NCBI GenBank assembly: GCA_934149465.1
Contig: CAKPEZ010000009.1
Coordinates: 1 to 22,903 of the forward strand
DNA from: an uncultured Bacilli bacterium
GTDB lineage: Bacteria; Bacillota_I; Bacilli_A; RF39; UBA660
Direction: 5' to 3'
Length of the DNA stretch: 22,903 bases
Every line of letters starts with the position of its first letter. Positions within the stretch are counted from its first letter, which is position 1. Of the stretch, positions 1-5,959 are shown piece after piece. The notes beneath the pieces were generated by a model. The model saw only the letters and a program-made list of their open reading frames with translations. It ran no database searches and was not told where the DNA came from. A program made the position numbers and the translations under genes.

Positions 1-273
1 ATTGAAATAGAAAATTATGTTAATAAATTAAAAGAAATGTATGATGTTAATTATTATGAAGTTATACCGAATAAAGGCTTTACTAATTTATCATTTACAC
101 CTAAAAACGATATAGAAAAAATAATAAGAATAATACCTATAAAAGAAAATGATAAGTTTAAAAGTAACAAATTAGAACTCGGAATAATCACTATTAATTT
201 ATCAAATATAACAAGTCCAGATGGAACACAGCTATATAAAAATATTTTTAAAACAAGTAAACTACCAACTTAA
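1..273 (+). CDS. hypothetical protein, 5' end outside window
   Basis: The reading frame is open from the first base, so this is the C-terminal 90 residues of a longer protein; the ATG at 37 is only an internal methionine candidate. The visible part is rich in Lys, Ile and Asn, alternates short hydrophobic strands with polar turns, and shows no motif, cysteine pair or membrane segment that I recognise. It ends in TAA at 271-273, and the stop sits in the loop of an intrinsic terminator, so the gene is the last of its transcript. Its composition matches the neighbouring AT-rich genes. Function unknown. Confidence 0.55.
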   Translation: MEIENYVNKLKEMYDVNYYEVIPNKGFTNLSFTPKNDIEKIIRIIPIKENDKFKSNKLELGIITINLSNITSPDGTQLYKNIFKTSKLPT

Positions 274-285
274 TACTTGTTTTTT
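250..285 (+). terminator. intrinsic terminator of the partial gene at the left edge
   Basis: A 10-bp perfect stem (250-259 with 274-283, arms AAAACAAGTA/TACTTGTTTT) closes a 14-nt loop that contains the stop codon, and a T-run continues to 285. The stem is AT-rich, so efficiency may be moderate. Confidence 0.7.
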
Positions 286-344
286 AATATAAATATTTAT
301 ACTCTTGTTATATTAATTCTTTATATTATATTATTATATTATGT

Positions 345-420
345 GTGACAAAATCATCACCCCTAGATGGACATTTTCATCACACCCTGATGGACAAAAT
401 CATCACCCTGTGACATTTGT
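345..420 (+). repeat. tandem imperfect repeats resembling an IS21-family terminus
   Basis: Three near-complete units and one partial unit follow each other: 345-364, 366-388, 389-409 and 410-420. The shared core is G(A)TG(G)ACAaaaTCATCACcCT. These repeats are richer in C and G than the surrounding DNA. IS21-family elements carry several such internal repeats at their ends, where the IstA transposase binds, and the wording TGGACAAAATCATCACCCT is of that kind; this is from general knowledge of the family, not a match I could test. No istA or istB coding sequence is present on either side, so this would be a solo end or remnant. Spacing is too irregular and units too short for a CRISPR array. 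Confidence 0.55.
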
Positions 421-488
421 TATTATTCTTTCTATCAAAAGAAAAAGACTAGTTATATTTCAAACTAATCTCACTAATAAATTATAAT

Positions 489-737
489 TTATCTCTTGAT
501 ATGTGCTGTTATAATTGCGTAACTATATGAATTTATAGTAATTATTATATTTTCTATTTCACAATACCAATTCTTACCTTGTTTATATATATTGCAATTC
601 TTATCTAAAACTTTATTTTTACAATATTCTACTACATCATTTGTATTTAATTTTAGATTTTTTATAATTCTATTAATACCCATTTCAGTAGTATGCACTT
701 TACTTATATTATCAAGTAATATTTGTTTATCTTCCAT
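489..737 (-). CDS. DUF3781 domain protein
   Basis: The 82-residue protein has the pattern I associate with DUF3781: an N-terminal KVHTTEMGINRIIKNL segment (about residues 14-29), a central DDVVEYCK-like helix (here NDVVEYCKNK, about 33-42), an Asn-Cys-Ile stretch, GKNWYCEIEN (about 55-64) and a C-terminal strand ITINSYSYAIITAH (about 66-79). The family is small, cytosolic and of unknown function, scattered among Firmicutes. The start is supported by a GAGGAG Shine-Dalgarno 12-13 nt upstream of the ATG at 737. The gene is monocistronic: it is flanked by the IS21-like repeats downstream and a long non-coding stretch upstream that contains direct repeats at 828-869. Family assignment is by memory of the motif pattern. 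Confidence 0.75.
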   Translation of the reverse strand: MEDKQILLDNISKVHTTEMGINRIIKNLKLNTNDVVEYCKNKVLDKNCNIYKQGKNWYCEIENIIITINSYSYAIITAHIKR

Positions 738-827
738 AATTTAATCTCCTCAAAAAATTACTATTTATCTGTTTCTTATATATATAACTATACCATCATT
801 TTGGTAAATTTATTACTAAATTAAAAC

Positions 828-869
828 ATCCAAGATTCATCCAACATTTTTAGTATATATCCAACATTT
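828..869. repeat. short direct repeats upstream of the DUF3781 gene
   Basis: ATCCAACATTT occurs at 839-849 and again at 859-869 (20-bp offset), and a weaker version, ATCCAAGATT, starts at 828 (11-bp offset). The offsets approximate one and two helical turns, which is what a cooperative DNA-binding protein would need. They lie about 100 bp upstream of the DUF3781 start. A short palindrome CCCTTT/AAAGGG follows at about 894-910. I see no clear promoter or open frame in the rest of 738-968. Confidence 0.4.
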
Positions 870-968
870 GGAAGTAAAATAGAACCTTGCAAACCCTTTA
901 ATTAAAAGGGATAAATCAAAAGTATAGTAGAGTTTTTCCATATTTTAGCTCAATTTTGCAAGTGCAAA

Positions 969-1040
969 ATAAGAAATGATAGCACTATAATTCCTTTATT
1001 TATACAGAATAAATTAAGGTCGTGCTATCAATTTCCTTAT
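969..1040. repeat. long imperfect inverted repeat (72 nt)
   Basis: An outer stem pairs 969-985 (…GATAGCAC) with 1022-1040 (GTGCTATC…), with a small bulge. Inside it a second stem pairs 993-1004 (CCTTTATTTATA) with 1008-1019 (AATAAATTAAGG), 10 of 12 positions matching. There is no T-run after it in either direction, so it does not look like a terminator. It may be a small palindromic repeat or miniature transposable remnant, or a structured RNA. No gene lies between 738 and 1141. Confidence 0.5.
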
Positions 1041-1078
1041 CCTGCTTATCATTATTAATTTAAAAGTATAAGTTGCTG

Positions 1079-1116
1079 TATAAAATAAAACGAGCAATTA
1101 CTCGTTTTATTTTATA
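1079..1116 (-). terminator. bidirectional-looking terminator after the 339-residue gene
   Basis: A perfect 16-bp inverted repeat (1079-1094 with 1101-1116, ending ACGAG/CTCGT) closes a 6-nt loop. The T-rich outer half of the right arm can serve as the U-tract. It lies 25 bp beyond the stop codon of the minus-strand gene that ends at 1142. Confidence 0.75.
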
Positions 1117-1141
1117 CATATTTATTCATATAATTTTGCTT

Positions 1142-2161
1142 TTATTTTAAATGTTGACTATTTTCTTGTTTATGTACATGACTTTTTATATTTTTTAATA
1201 TTTCAAATGAATATGGAGCATGAATCATAGGTAGTGCTATAGCAAGTTCATTATAAGCAAACTCCAAAAAATTACTATATTCAATTACTTTTTTACATTC
1301 TTCATATTCTTCTTCAAATGTTTCTTGCTCTTCTTCAGCATAAATATAAGAACTAACTAATTCCCCTATTGAACCACATCTAAAATTATTTCTTTCATCA
1401 TTATTTACAACACAAAGCAAATTTAAATCATTTCTTAAACCACCAAAATAGTTAATTGGAACAGTAATTTCTTTCATTGCTTTTATTTTTAAAATATCAT
1501 TTTGAGTTATTAAATCCCCAAAATTATCCCCAGTAATTTGTAATTTAATATTGGCAGAATAAAAATCATTATTTCTAACAATAGAACCAGAAATAAATTG
1601 ATTAGTAGCTTTAAAATTTCTCGCATTAGGTATTATTTTAAAATCTTTGCTAATTTCAATTCCATTATCATCAAAAGACATAATTGATTGACACACTGAT
1701 TTATTGTAAAATGTTTGATTTAAAAACATTTCATCCGGTTTATTAACATTATAGGAGATAATGCTATTTGAATAATCTTCACCATAAGCATTATATTGAC
1801 AATAAAAGTTATTTTTAATTGTTATAGTTCCATTGTTTGAATAAGTAATTTCTAAAGACTTACCATTATATTCCAAAATAATATTACTGCCATTTTCTAA
1901 TGTTTCACTTTTTGCATTGAAATCACAACTTGTTTTATTTAATCTTTCTCTCGTGCTTATCAAAAACTCGTTAATTGCTTTACCAACAATATTTTTTATA
2001 GCGATATTAGCATTTGAAAATCCAATATAATCTACTACTTTTTTTAAATTATTTATTAAAACAGGAACTTCATCAGTAATTCCATGTGTTTTAGTAGGGT
2101 AATGTGGTGGAAATTTTTGCTGTGTTTCTTCTAAAAGTATTTTAAGCTGAGTAATATCCAT
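1142..2161 (-). CDS. hypothetical protein, second gene of a coupled pair
   Basis: A 339-residue protein I do not recognise. The first 75 residues look helical (LKILLEETQQKF, LINNLKKVVDYIGF). Residues about 85-245 are strand-rich with many Asn, Tyr and Ile. A strongly acidic linker (about 263-282, EEEQETFEEEYEECK-like) precedes a last helical part that ends KSHVHKQENSQHLK. There is no signal peptide and no membrane segment, so it is probably cytosolic. Its ATG shares one base with the stop codon of the upstream 102-residue gene (TAATG at 2163-2159), which implies translational coupling and joint function. Codon use is like that of neighbours. The pair sits in an accessory, repeat-rich region, so a defence or mobile-element role is possible but untested. 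Confidence 0.75.
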   Translation of the reverse strand: MDITQLKILLEETQQKFPPHYPTKTHGITDEVPVLINNLKKVVDYIGFSNANIAIKNIVGKAINEFLISTRERLNKTSCDFNAKSETLENGSNIILEYNGKSLEITYSNNGTITIKNNFYCQYNAYGEDYSNSIISYNVNKPDEMFLNQTFYNKSVCQSIMSFDDNGIEISKDFKIIPNARNFKATNQFISGSIVRNNDFYSANIKLQITGDNFGDLITQNDILKIKAMKEITVPINYFGGLRNDLNLLCVVNNDERNNFRCGSIGELVSSYIYAEEEQETFEEEYEECKKVIEYSNFLEFAYNELAIALPMIHAPYSFEILKNIKSHVHKQENSQHLK

Positions 2162-2469
2162 TACATTCTTCCTCCAAACTTATTAGGCATTATATTTATA
2201 TCTGCTGGATTTAACTTTGGAATATCAAATTCAATCATACCAACATAGTCATAATTTGAACCATTATCTATATTATTTTTTCTTCTTTTTACTTCTACCA
2301 TACTATAACCATAAAATGGTTGCTCCATAGCAAACTTCATTTTTAAATTTTTAAAGTCATCATGAGCCTTTAATGCCTCTTTACTTCTCATAGCAAAAAT
2401 TTGTTTTTCTACAAATACATATTTATTTTCATCATTTACTGATACTAAGACATATTCTTCTTCGCACAT
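2161..2469 (-). CDS. hypothetical protein, first gene of a coupled pair
   Basis: A 102-residue protein with no family I recognise. It starts with an acidic CEEEYVLVSVNDENKYVFVEK strand pair, has a central charged helix (about 28-50) and ends with prolines and glycines (KLNPADINIMPNKFGGRM). It lacks a signal peptide and membrane segments. The start is well supported: GGAGGTG lies 6-8 nt upstream of the ATG at 2469, and an extended -10 box (TGTTATAAT) lies at 2501-2493. It is followed with a 1-nt overlap by the 339-residue gene, so both proteins are probably made in fixed proportion. Confidence 0.7.
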   Translation of the reverse strand: MCEEEYVLVSVNDENKYVFVEKQIFAMRSKEALKAHDDFKNLKMKFAMEQPFYGYSMVEVKRRKNNIDNGSNYDYVGMIEFDIPKLNPADINIMPNKFGGRM

Positions 2470-2492
2470 AATAACACCTCCAATTTATCTAT

Positions 2493-2501
2493 ATTATAAC
2501 A
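2493..2501 (-). promoter_or_regulatory. extended -10 promoter of the coupled gene pair
   Basis: TGTTATAAT on the minus strand, about 24 nt upstream of the ATG. The best -35 candidate (TTGATT, 2523-2518) has a 19-bp spacer, which is long; the extended -10 may compensate. Confidence 0.55.
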
Positions 2502-2549
2502 TATTTTTGACATATTTAATCAAAATTTATGTAAACTATATGAAAAACA

Positions 2550-2558
2550 TGTTATACT
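2550..2558 (+). promoter_or_regulatory. extended -10 promoter of the candidate RNA element, copy A
   Basis: TGTTATACT, followed after exactly 6 nt by AGTTAGTA at 2565. This predicts a transcription start at A2565, the first base of the repeated element. It has the same geometry as the copy at 21696-21704. Confidence 0.55.
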
Positions 2559-2564
2559 ATTTAT

Positions 2565-2671
2565 AGTTAGTAGTTTATTGCTACCTATAATTTAGATAAT
2601 TAAAGGTTGTCCAACTTCAACCTTTATAGCTCCATTTGTAAAAATCGTCGAACTATTTAGTTCGTTTTTTT
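2565..2671 (+). ncRNA. candidate structured RNA, copy A (terminated, about 107 nt)
   Basis: The element proper is 2564-2635. From the predicted start it has: a 5' hairpin (GUAGU with GCUAC); the conserved CUACCUAUAA; a second hairpin with AAAGGUU/AACCUUU arms and a 10-nt loop; the conserved GCUCCAU; and then a perfect CGAACT/AGTTCG stem (2649-2664) with seven T (2665-2671) as intrinsic terminator. Related copies lie at 21606-21689 and 22777-22897 on the minus strand. The RNA would end 118 nt before the ATG of the AlbA_2-type gene, which has its own promoter, so this may be a free small RNA or an attenuated leader. I do not recognise the family. No open frame of any length fits inside. Confidence 0.5.
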
Positions 2672-2688
2672 CTTTATAAAACAATATT
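2629..2688 (+). repeat. 60-bp direct repeat, left copy
   Basis: This segment matches 4155-4214 at 57 of 60 positions and in the same orientation. It begins GCTCCATTTG, contains the CGAACT/AGTTCG terminator hairpin and ends AATATT. The two copies bracket the AlbA_2-type gene and its promoter. One of the three differences (C to T in the hairpin) keeps pairing as U-G, which suggests the structure is what is being kept. Confidence 0.85.
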
Positions 2689-2707
2689 CTTAATTTAAAA
2701 AATTATT

Positions 2708-2740
2708 GTGAACGAAAGGTAAACGAAAAGTGAACGAAAG
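2708..2740 (+). promoter_or_regulatory. three tandem 11-bp operator-like repeats
   Basis: GTGAACGAAAG (2708-2718), GTAAACGAAAA (2719-2729) and GTGAACGAAAG (2730-2740) follow without gaps and stop 2 bp before the -35 box of the downstream gene. The 11-bp period puts the same face of the unit on the same side of the helix. A binding site for the downstream regulator itself is the obvious hypothesis. Confidence 0.65.
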
Positions 2741-2742
2741 TA

Positions 2743-2771
2743 TTGATAATATTTTTTAAATTGTATATAAT
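2743..2771 (+). promoter_or_regulatory. promoter of the AlbA_2-type gene
   Basis: TTGATA (2743-2748), a 17-bp spacer and TATAAT (2766-2771). The start would be near A2778, so the mRNA would begin with the Shine-Dalgarno AGGTGAT itself, an 11-nt leader. Confidence 0.75.
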
Positions 2772-2788
2772 ATTAATAGGTGATAAAA

Positions 2789-4096
2789 ATGAAATTTATT
2801 GAAAATGATTGTTGTGAATTAAAAAGCATATTAACAAAAGATATAAAAAAAGAAATTATTGCTTTTGCAAATACTAATGGTGGAAAAATATATATTGGTA
2901 TTGATGATAACAGTAATATTATTGGGATAAACAACATAGATAATAATTTGCAATCATTAACTGGAATGATAAATGAAGGAATAAAACCATCACTAATTGA
3001 ATATACAAAAATTAAAACAGAAAAATATGATAATAAAGATATAATTATTATTGAAATTCAAAGTGGACCAAATAAACCATATTATTTATCTGATAAAGGA
3101 TTAAAACCAAGTGGTGTATATTTAAGACATGGTGCTTCTTCAATTCAAGTATCAGACGAAATTATAAGAAAAATGATATTCGAACATGCTTCATTAAGAT
3201 TTGAAGAAATGATTTCCAAAAATCAAAATTTAACTTTTGAATATTTAGAAAAAAAATTTAAAGACAATCTTTTAACATTTGATACAAATAAATATAAATT
3301 ATTAAATATTATTAATGAAGAAAACAAATATACTAATTTAGGTTTGTTATTATCTGACCAATGTTCTTATACAATAAAATGTGCAATATTTAACGGAACA
3401 AATAAAATAGAATTTCGTGACAGAAAAGAATTTACTGGATCAATTTTAAAACAAGTTGATGATATATTTGAGTATTTTGAATTGTTTAATAAAATCAGTG
3501 GAAGAATTATTGGGTTAAAAAGAATTGATACACGAGATTATCCTGAATATTCATTAAGAGAAGCTTTATTAAATGCTGTGATACATAGAAGTTATTATTT
3601 TGATAGTAGTATAATGGTAACACTTTATGATGATAAATTTGAAATACTCTCTATGGGTGGATTAATAGATGGAATAACTATAAAAGAAATATTTAAAGGT
3701 GTTTCTTCATCTAGAAATCCTAATTTAGCAAATATATTTTATAGATTTGGATACGTTGAATCATTTGGAACTGGTATTGGAAGAATTATGGATAGTTATT
3801 CAGAATATGACAAAAAACCAATCTTTGATGCCACAGAGAATACATTTTCTATAACACTTCCAAATATGAATTATGTAGAAACTTCGAATAAAGTAAGTGT
3901 TGTTTCTCCAAATTTATCACAAGAAGATATAATTGTTAATTATTTAAAAGAATATAATAGAATTAATAGAAATGAAGCTGAGAAATTATTAAATATTTCT
4001 AAAACAAGAGCATATCAAATTATTGATAAAATGTTAGAAAAAAATGTACTTAAAAAAGAAGGCACTGGAAAAAGCACCTATTATATGTTAAAATGA
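2789..4096 (+). CDS. AlbA_2/Schlafen-type ATP-binding transcriptional regulator
   Basis: A 435-residue protein of the widespread 'putative transcriptional regulator' class. Residues about 1-120 are an AlbA_2 (Schlafen-related, nucleic-acid-binding) domain: an E-x-K start (CELKS), then EIIAFANTNGGKIYIGIDD and SGVYLRHGASS. Residues about 245-345 match a GHKL-type ATPase fold (HATPase_c_4): LREALLNAVIHRSYY carries the Asn/His box, followed by GFGTGI-like FGTGIGRIMDSY. The last 60 residues form a winged-helix-type DNA-binding segment (ISKTRAYQIIDKMLEKNVLKKEG). I chose the ATG at 2789 over the GTG at 2780 because AGGTGAT at 2778-2784 is then a well-spaced Shine-Dalgarno and the predicted transcript starts at 2778. 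Three 11-bp repeats abut the promoter, suggesting autoregulation. The target is unknown. Confidence 0.85.
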   Translation: MKFIENDCCELKSILTKDIKKEIIAFANTNGGKIYIGIDDNSNIIGINNIDNNLQSLTGMINEGIKPSLIEYTKIKTEKYDNKDIIIIEIQSGPNKPYYLSDKGLKPSGVYLRHGASSIQVSDEIIRKMIFEHASLRFEEMISKNQNLTFEYLEKKFKDNLLTFDTNKYKLLNIINEENKYTNLGLLLSDQCSYTIKCAIFNGTNKIEFRDRKEFTGSILKQVDDIFEYFELFNKISGRIIGLKRIDTRDYPEYSLREALLNAVIHRSYYFDSSIMVTLYDDKFEILSMGGLIDGITIKEIFKGVSSSRNPNLANIFYRFGYVESFGTGIGRIMDSYSEYDKKPIFDATENTFSITLPNMNYVETSNKVSVVSPNLSQEDIIVNYLKEYNRINRNEAEKLLNISKTRAYQIIDKMLEKNVLKKEGTGKSTYYMLK

Positions 4097-4138
4097 CACT
4101 GGATTAGATGTTTATCATCTTTTACTTTGAGGGTTTCA

Positions 4139-4197
4139 AATAGCCTTTGCTATTGCTCCATTTGTAAAAATCGTCGAATTATTTAGTTCGATTTTTT
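4139..4197 (+). terminator. terminator of the AlbA_2-type gene, part of the direct repeat
   Basis: A small AATAGC/GCTATT hairpin (4139-4154) is followed by the main hairpin CGAATT/AGTTCG (4175-4190, one U-G pair) and a run of six T (4192-4197). A weaker AGATG/CATCT hairpin lies just after the stop codon. Confidence 0.75.
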
Positions 4198-4214
4198 CTT
4201 TATAAAATAATATT
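4155..4214 (+). repeat. 60-bp direct repeat, right copy
   Basis: Matches 2629-2688 at 57 of 60 positions. Unlike the left copy, it lacks the AGTTAGTA…CTACCTATAA half of the RNA element, so it is either a decayed copy or only the shared terminator module. Confidence 0.85.
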
Positions 4215-4535
4215 ATGCTGTTAGTATATATAGACACGAAATTTCGTTGATGTGGTATAATAAACACCAAAGTTGAAACAAAAAAACGTTCATGGCAAAG
4301 TGATATAAAAACCACAATAAAAAATTTAAAGCTATAACCGCATCTACCGAAGAAGTAATTAAAGAGATTTTACTATGCTTGAAATAAGAAGATTAAATAA
4401 AGTTGATTATTTTAATAAAGTATCCCAGTATTAACCATTTTTTACTAAAAAGATGGATTTATGTCCGAAATATAAAAACAAATGTTTTATGAAAGACAAT
4501 TATAACAATACAATATAATTAAATGAGATGATTAA
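4215..4535 (+). pseudogene. non-coding stretch with short relic-like coding pieces
   Basis: No intact gene. Two short pieces read like protein remnants. At 4269-4337 the frame gives KVETKKRSWQSDIKTTIKNL-, ending in a stop. From 4375 a frame starting MLEIRRLNKVDYFNKV runs to an in-frame TAA at 4432-4434 and then continues in the same frame as PFFTKKMDLCPKYKNKCF-, with a Cys-x5-Cys pair, to the next stop at 4519. This is what a decayed gene looks like, though chance cannot be excluded in AT-rich DNA. A palindrome ACGAAATTTCGT lies at 4236-4247 and a TATAAT at 4256-4261. The original function is not recognisable. Confidence 0.35.
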
Positions 4536-5738
4536 ATGAAGAATTTTAAATATGAAGATATAAAAAATAATAATTATAATATTATTAAAAAACTAACTAT
4601 TTCTTTAACTGAAGAATATAGTCATGAAGTAATAATACAAACAGGCCAAGGTTCTTTTAGCATTGGGGTTAAAGGAATAGATAATGAGTGTGATGTAGAT
4701 GCTTGGGTTGATAAAAACAGCAAAATAAATTGGAATGCTTTTAATAATTGCGAAGAAATATTTAAGCCACTAATATCTCCATCAATAAAATGGCCAAGAT
4801 TTTTTAGTTATACTGGAAATGACATTGGATTTATCGAATGGTCAAAAACAAGAAATATAGAAAGTTTTACGTGGAAACCACAAAAAGAAATAAATGCTGA
4901 TTTTAGTAACGCAAATATACATAATTTATATATCGAATCAAATTATAAAATAAATTTATCTTTTGGTAATAATGTGGATTATTTGGACTTATATGGTAAT
5001 CCAAATAATTATATAATTGAAAAATGTTTAAAAACACCATCACTTGGTTTTTACCTAAAAAATGATAATACTATAAAACTTTTTTCTTTGCCTAAATATG
5101 AGTGTTTTAAAAATGCAGAGGAATTACTAATAGAAGTTGAACCAAATGGAGAGCCTTTTGACTGTAATAGTTTATTACAATTTCCAAATCTTAAACTTTT
5201 ACATTTAATTGGTAATATGAAAAATCTTTCTTCCTTAAAAAACTTGAAACATTTAAATAAGTTAGGATTTTGGAATGTACCAGAATTATCGGATTTACCA
5301 AGTCTTAATAATTGGAATGAATTAGATAAGATAGTGGCTATGAATATAGATAAAAATACAGGTATAAGATTAAAAAATGAATTAAAAGATTTACAAAAGC
5401 AGAGAAAATTCGATTTTGTTTCAATTAGTAAATTGAGAAATAAACTTTGGTTTGAAACAGAATTTGGTCTTCCATTTACAAGTTGGGACACATCAAAAGA
5501 AAAGAAAGCAAATTTAATATACAAAAAATGCTTGAAAGAACTAAAAAGCTCTACAACAAAAAATGATATAAAAAATGCAATAATCAAATTCACAAATAGT
5601 TTTAATAAGATGGATAGTATCGAAACTGTAGAAAGAGATGATATATATAGAGGATTATGTCAATTAATGAAAAATTCTCCAATTAATATTAAACAAAATA
5701 CTTGGCTAGAGTGGTTTGATGAAGTAAGAAACTTTTAG
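4536..5738 (+). CDS. leucine-rich-repeat-like protein, unknown function
   Basis: A 400-residue, probably cytosolic protein without signal peptide. Residues 1-110 form a mixed domain (VIIQTGQGSFSIGVKG, then several Trp/Phe positions). Residues about 115-290 show irregular repeats of the leucine-rich type: LKLLHLIGNMKNLSSLKNL followed by HLNKLGFWNVPELSDLPSL. The last 110 residues are helical and basic, then end TWLEWFDEVRNF. Such proteins are often immunity-type or housekeeping scaffolds, but nothing here fixes a role. The start is the first ATG with a weak GAGATGA upstream; a TATAAT at 4514-4519 could be its -10. The large antisense open frame inside it is a shadow. It stands alone on its strand and shares the terminator at 5906-5959 with the convergent operon. 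Confidence 0.75.
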   Translation: MKNFKYEDIKNNNYNIIKKLTISLTEEYSHEVIIQTGQGSFSIGVKGIDNECDVDAWVDKNSKINWNAFNNCEEIFKPLISPSIKWPRFFSYTGNDIGFIEWSKTRNIESFTWKPQKEINADFSNANIHNLYIESNYKINLSFGNNVDYLDLYGNPNNYIIEKCLKTPSLGFYLKNDNTIKLFSLPKYECFKNAEELLIEVEPNGEPFDCNSLLQFPNLKLLHLIGNMKNLSSLKNLKHLNKLGFWNVPELSDLPSLNNWNELDKIVAMNIDKNTGIRLKNELKDLQKQRKFDFVSISKLRNKLWFETEFGLPFTSWDTSKEKKANLIYKKCLKELKSSTTKNDIKNAIIKFTNSFNKMDSIETVERDDIYRGLCQLMKNSPINIKQNTWLEWFDEVRNF

Positions 5739-5905
5739 CATTCTATTATTGGTAATTATAAATAAAACTAATTAATCATTTTTTATTTATTACGACGCCC
5801 TATACATATTCTTATTTAAATTTATTCAAAAACTATTTTAACTTGCGTTTGTTTAATAGTATATATGATGTAAATACTCATATTGTCCGTTTACTTCAAT
5901 CATAA

Positions 5906-5959
5906 TAAAAAGAAGCGTAATAATTAATTGCTTAGTATCAATTGACTATTACACTTTTT
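5906..5959 (-). terminator. bidirectional intrinsic terminator between convergent genes
   Basis: An imperfect long stem: GTAATAATTAATTG (5917-5930) with CAATTGACTATTAC (5939-5952), about 11 of 14 pairing, extended by A-tracts and T-tracts on both flanks. It ends on the stop codon of the SDR gene (5960-5958) and can also serve the plus-strand gene ending at 5738. The remaining 5739-5905 shows nothing else. Confidence 0.7.

Noticed and set aside
345..420. CRISPR array
   Set aside because: Units are contiguous and imperfect with no spacers, and no cas gene is present.
2564..2635. Integron-type attC site for the repeated element
   Set aside because: No RYYYAAC/GTTRRRY core pairs and no integrase in view; promoter-to-terminator geometry fits an RNA better.
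4094..4096. Mycoplasma-type code with TGA as Trp
   Set aside because: Reading through this TGA gives an implausible extension, Trp is encoded by TGG in mutS, proS and others, and a cell-wall hydrolase is present.
5051..5593. 180-codon open frame on the minus strand
   Set aside because: It lies fully inside the LRR-like gene, has a hydrophobic Phe/Ser/Leu-rich composition typical of an antisense shadow, and no Shine-Dalgarno.
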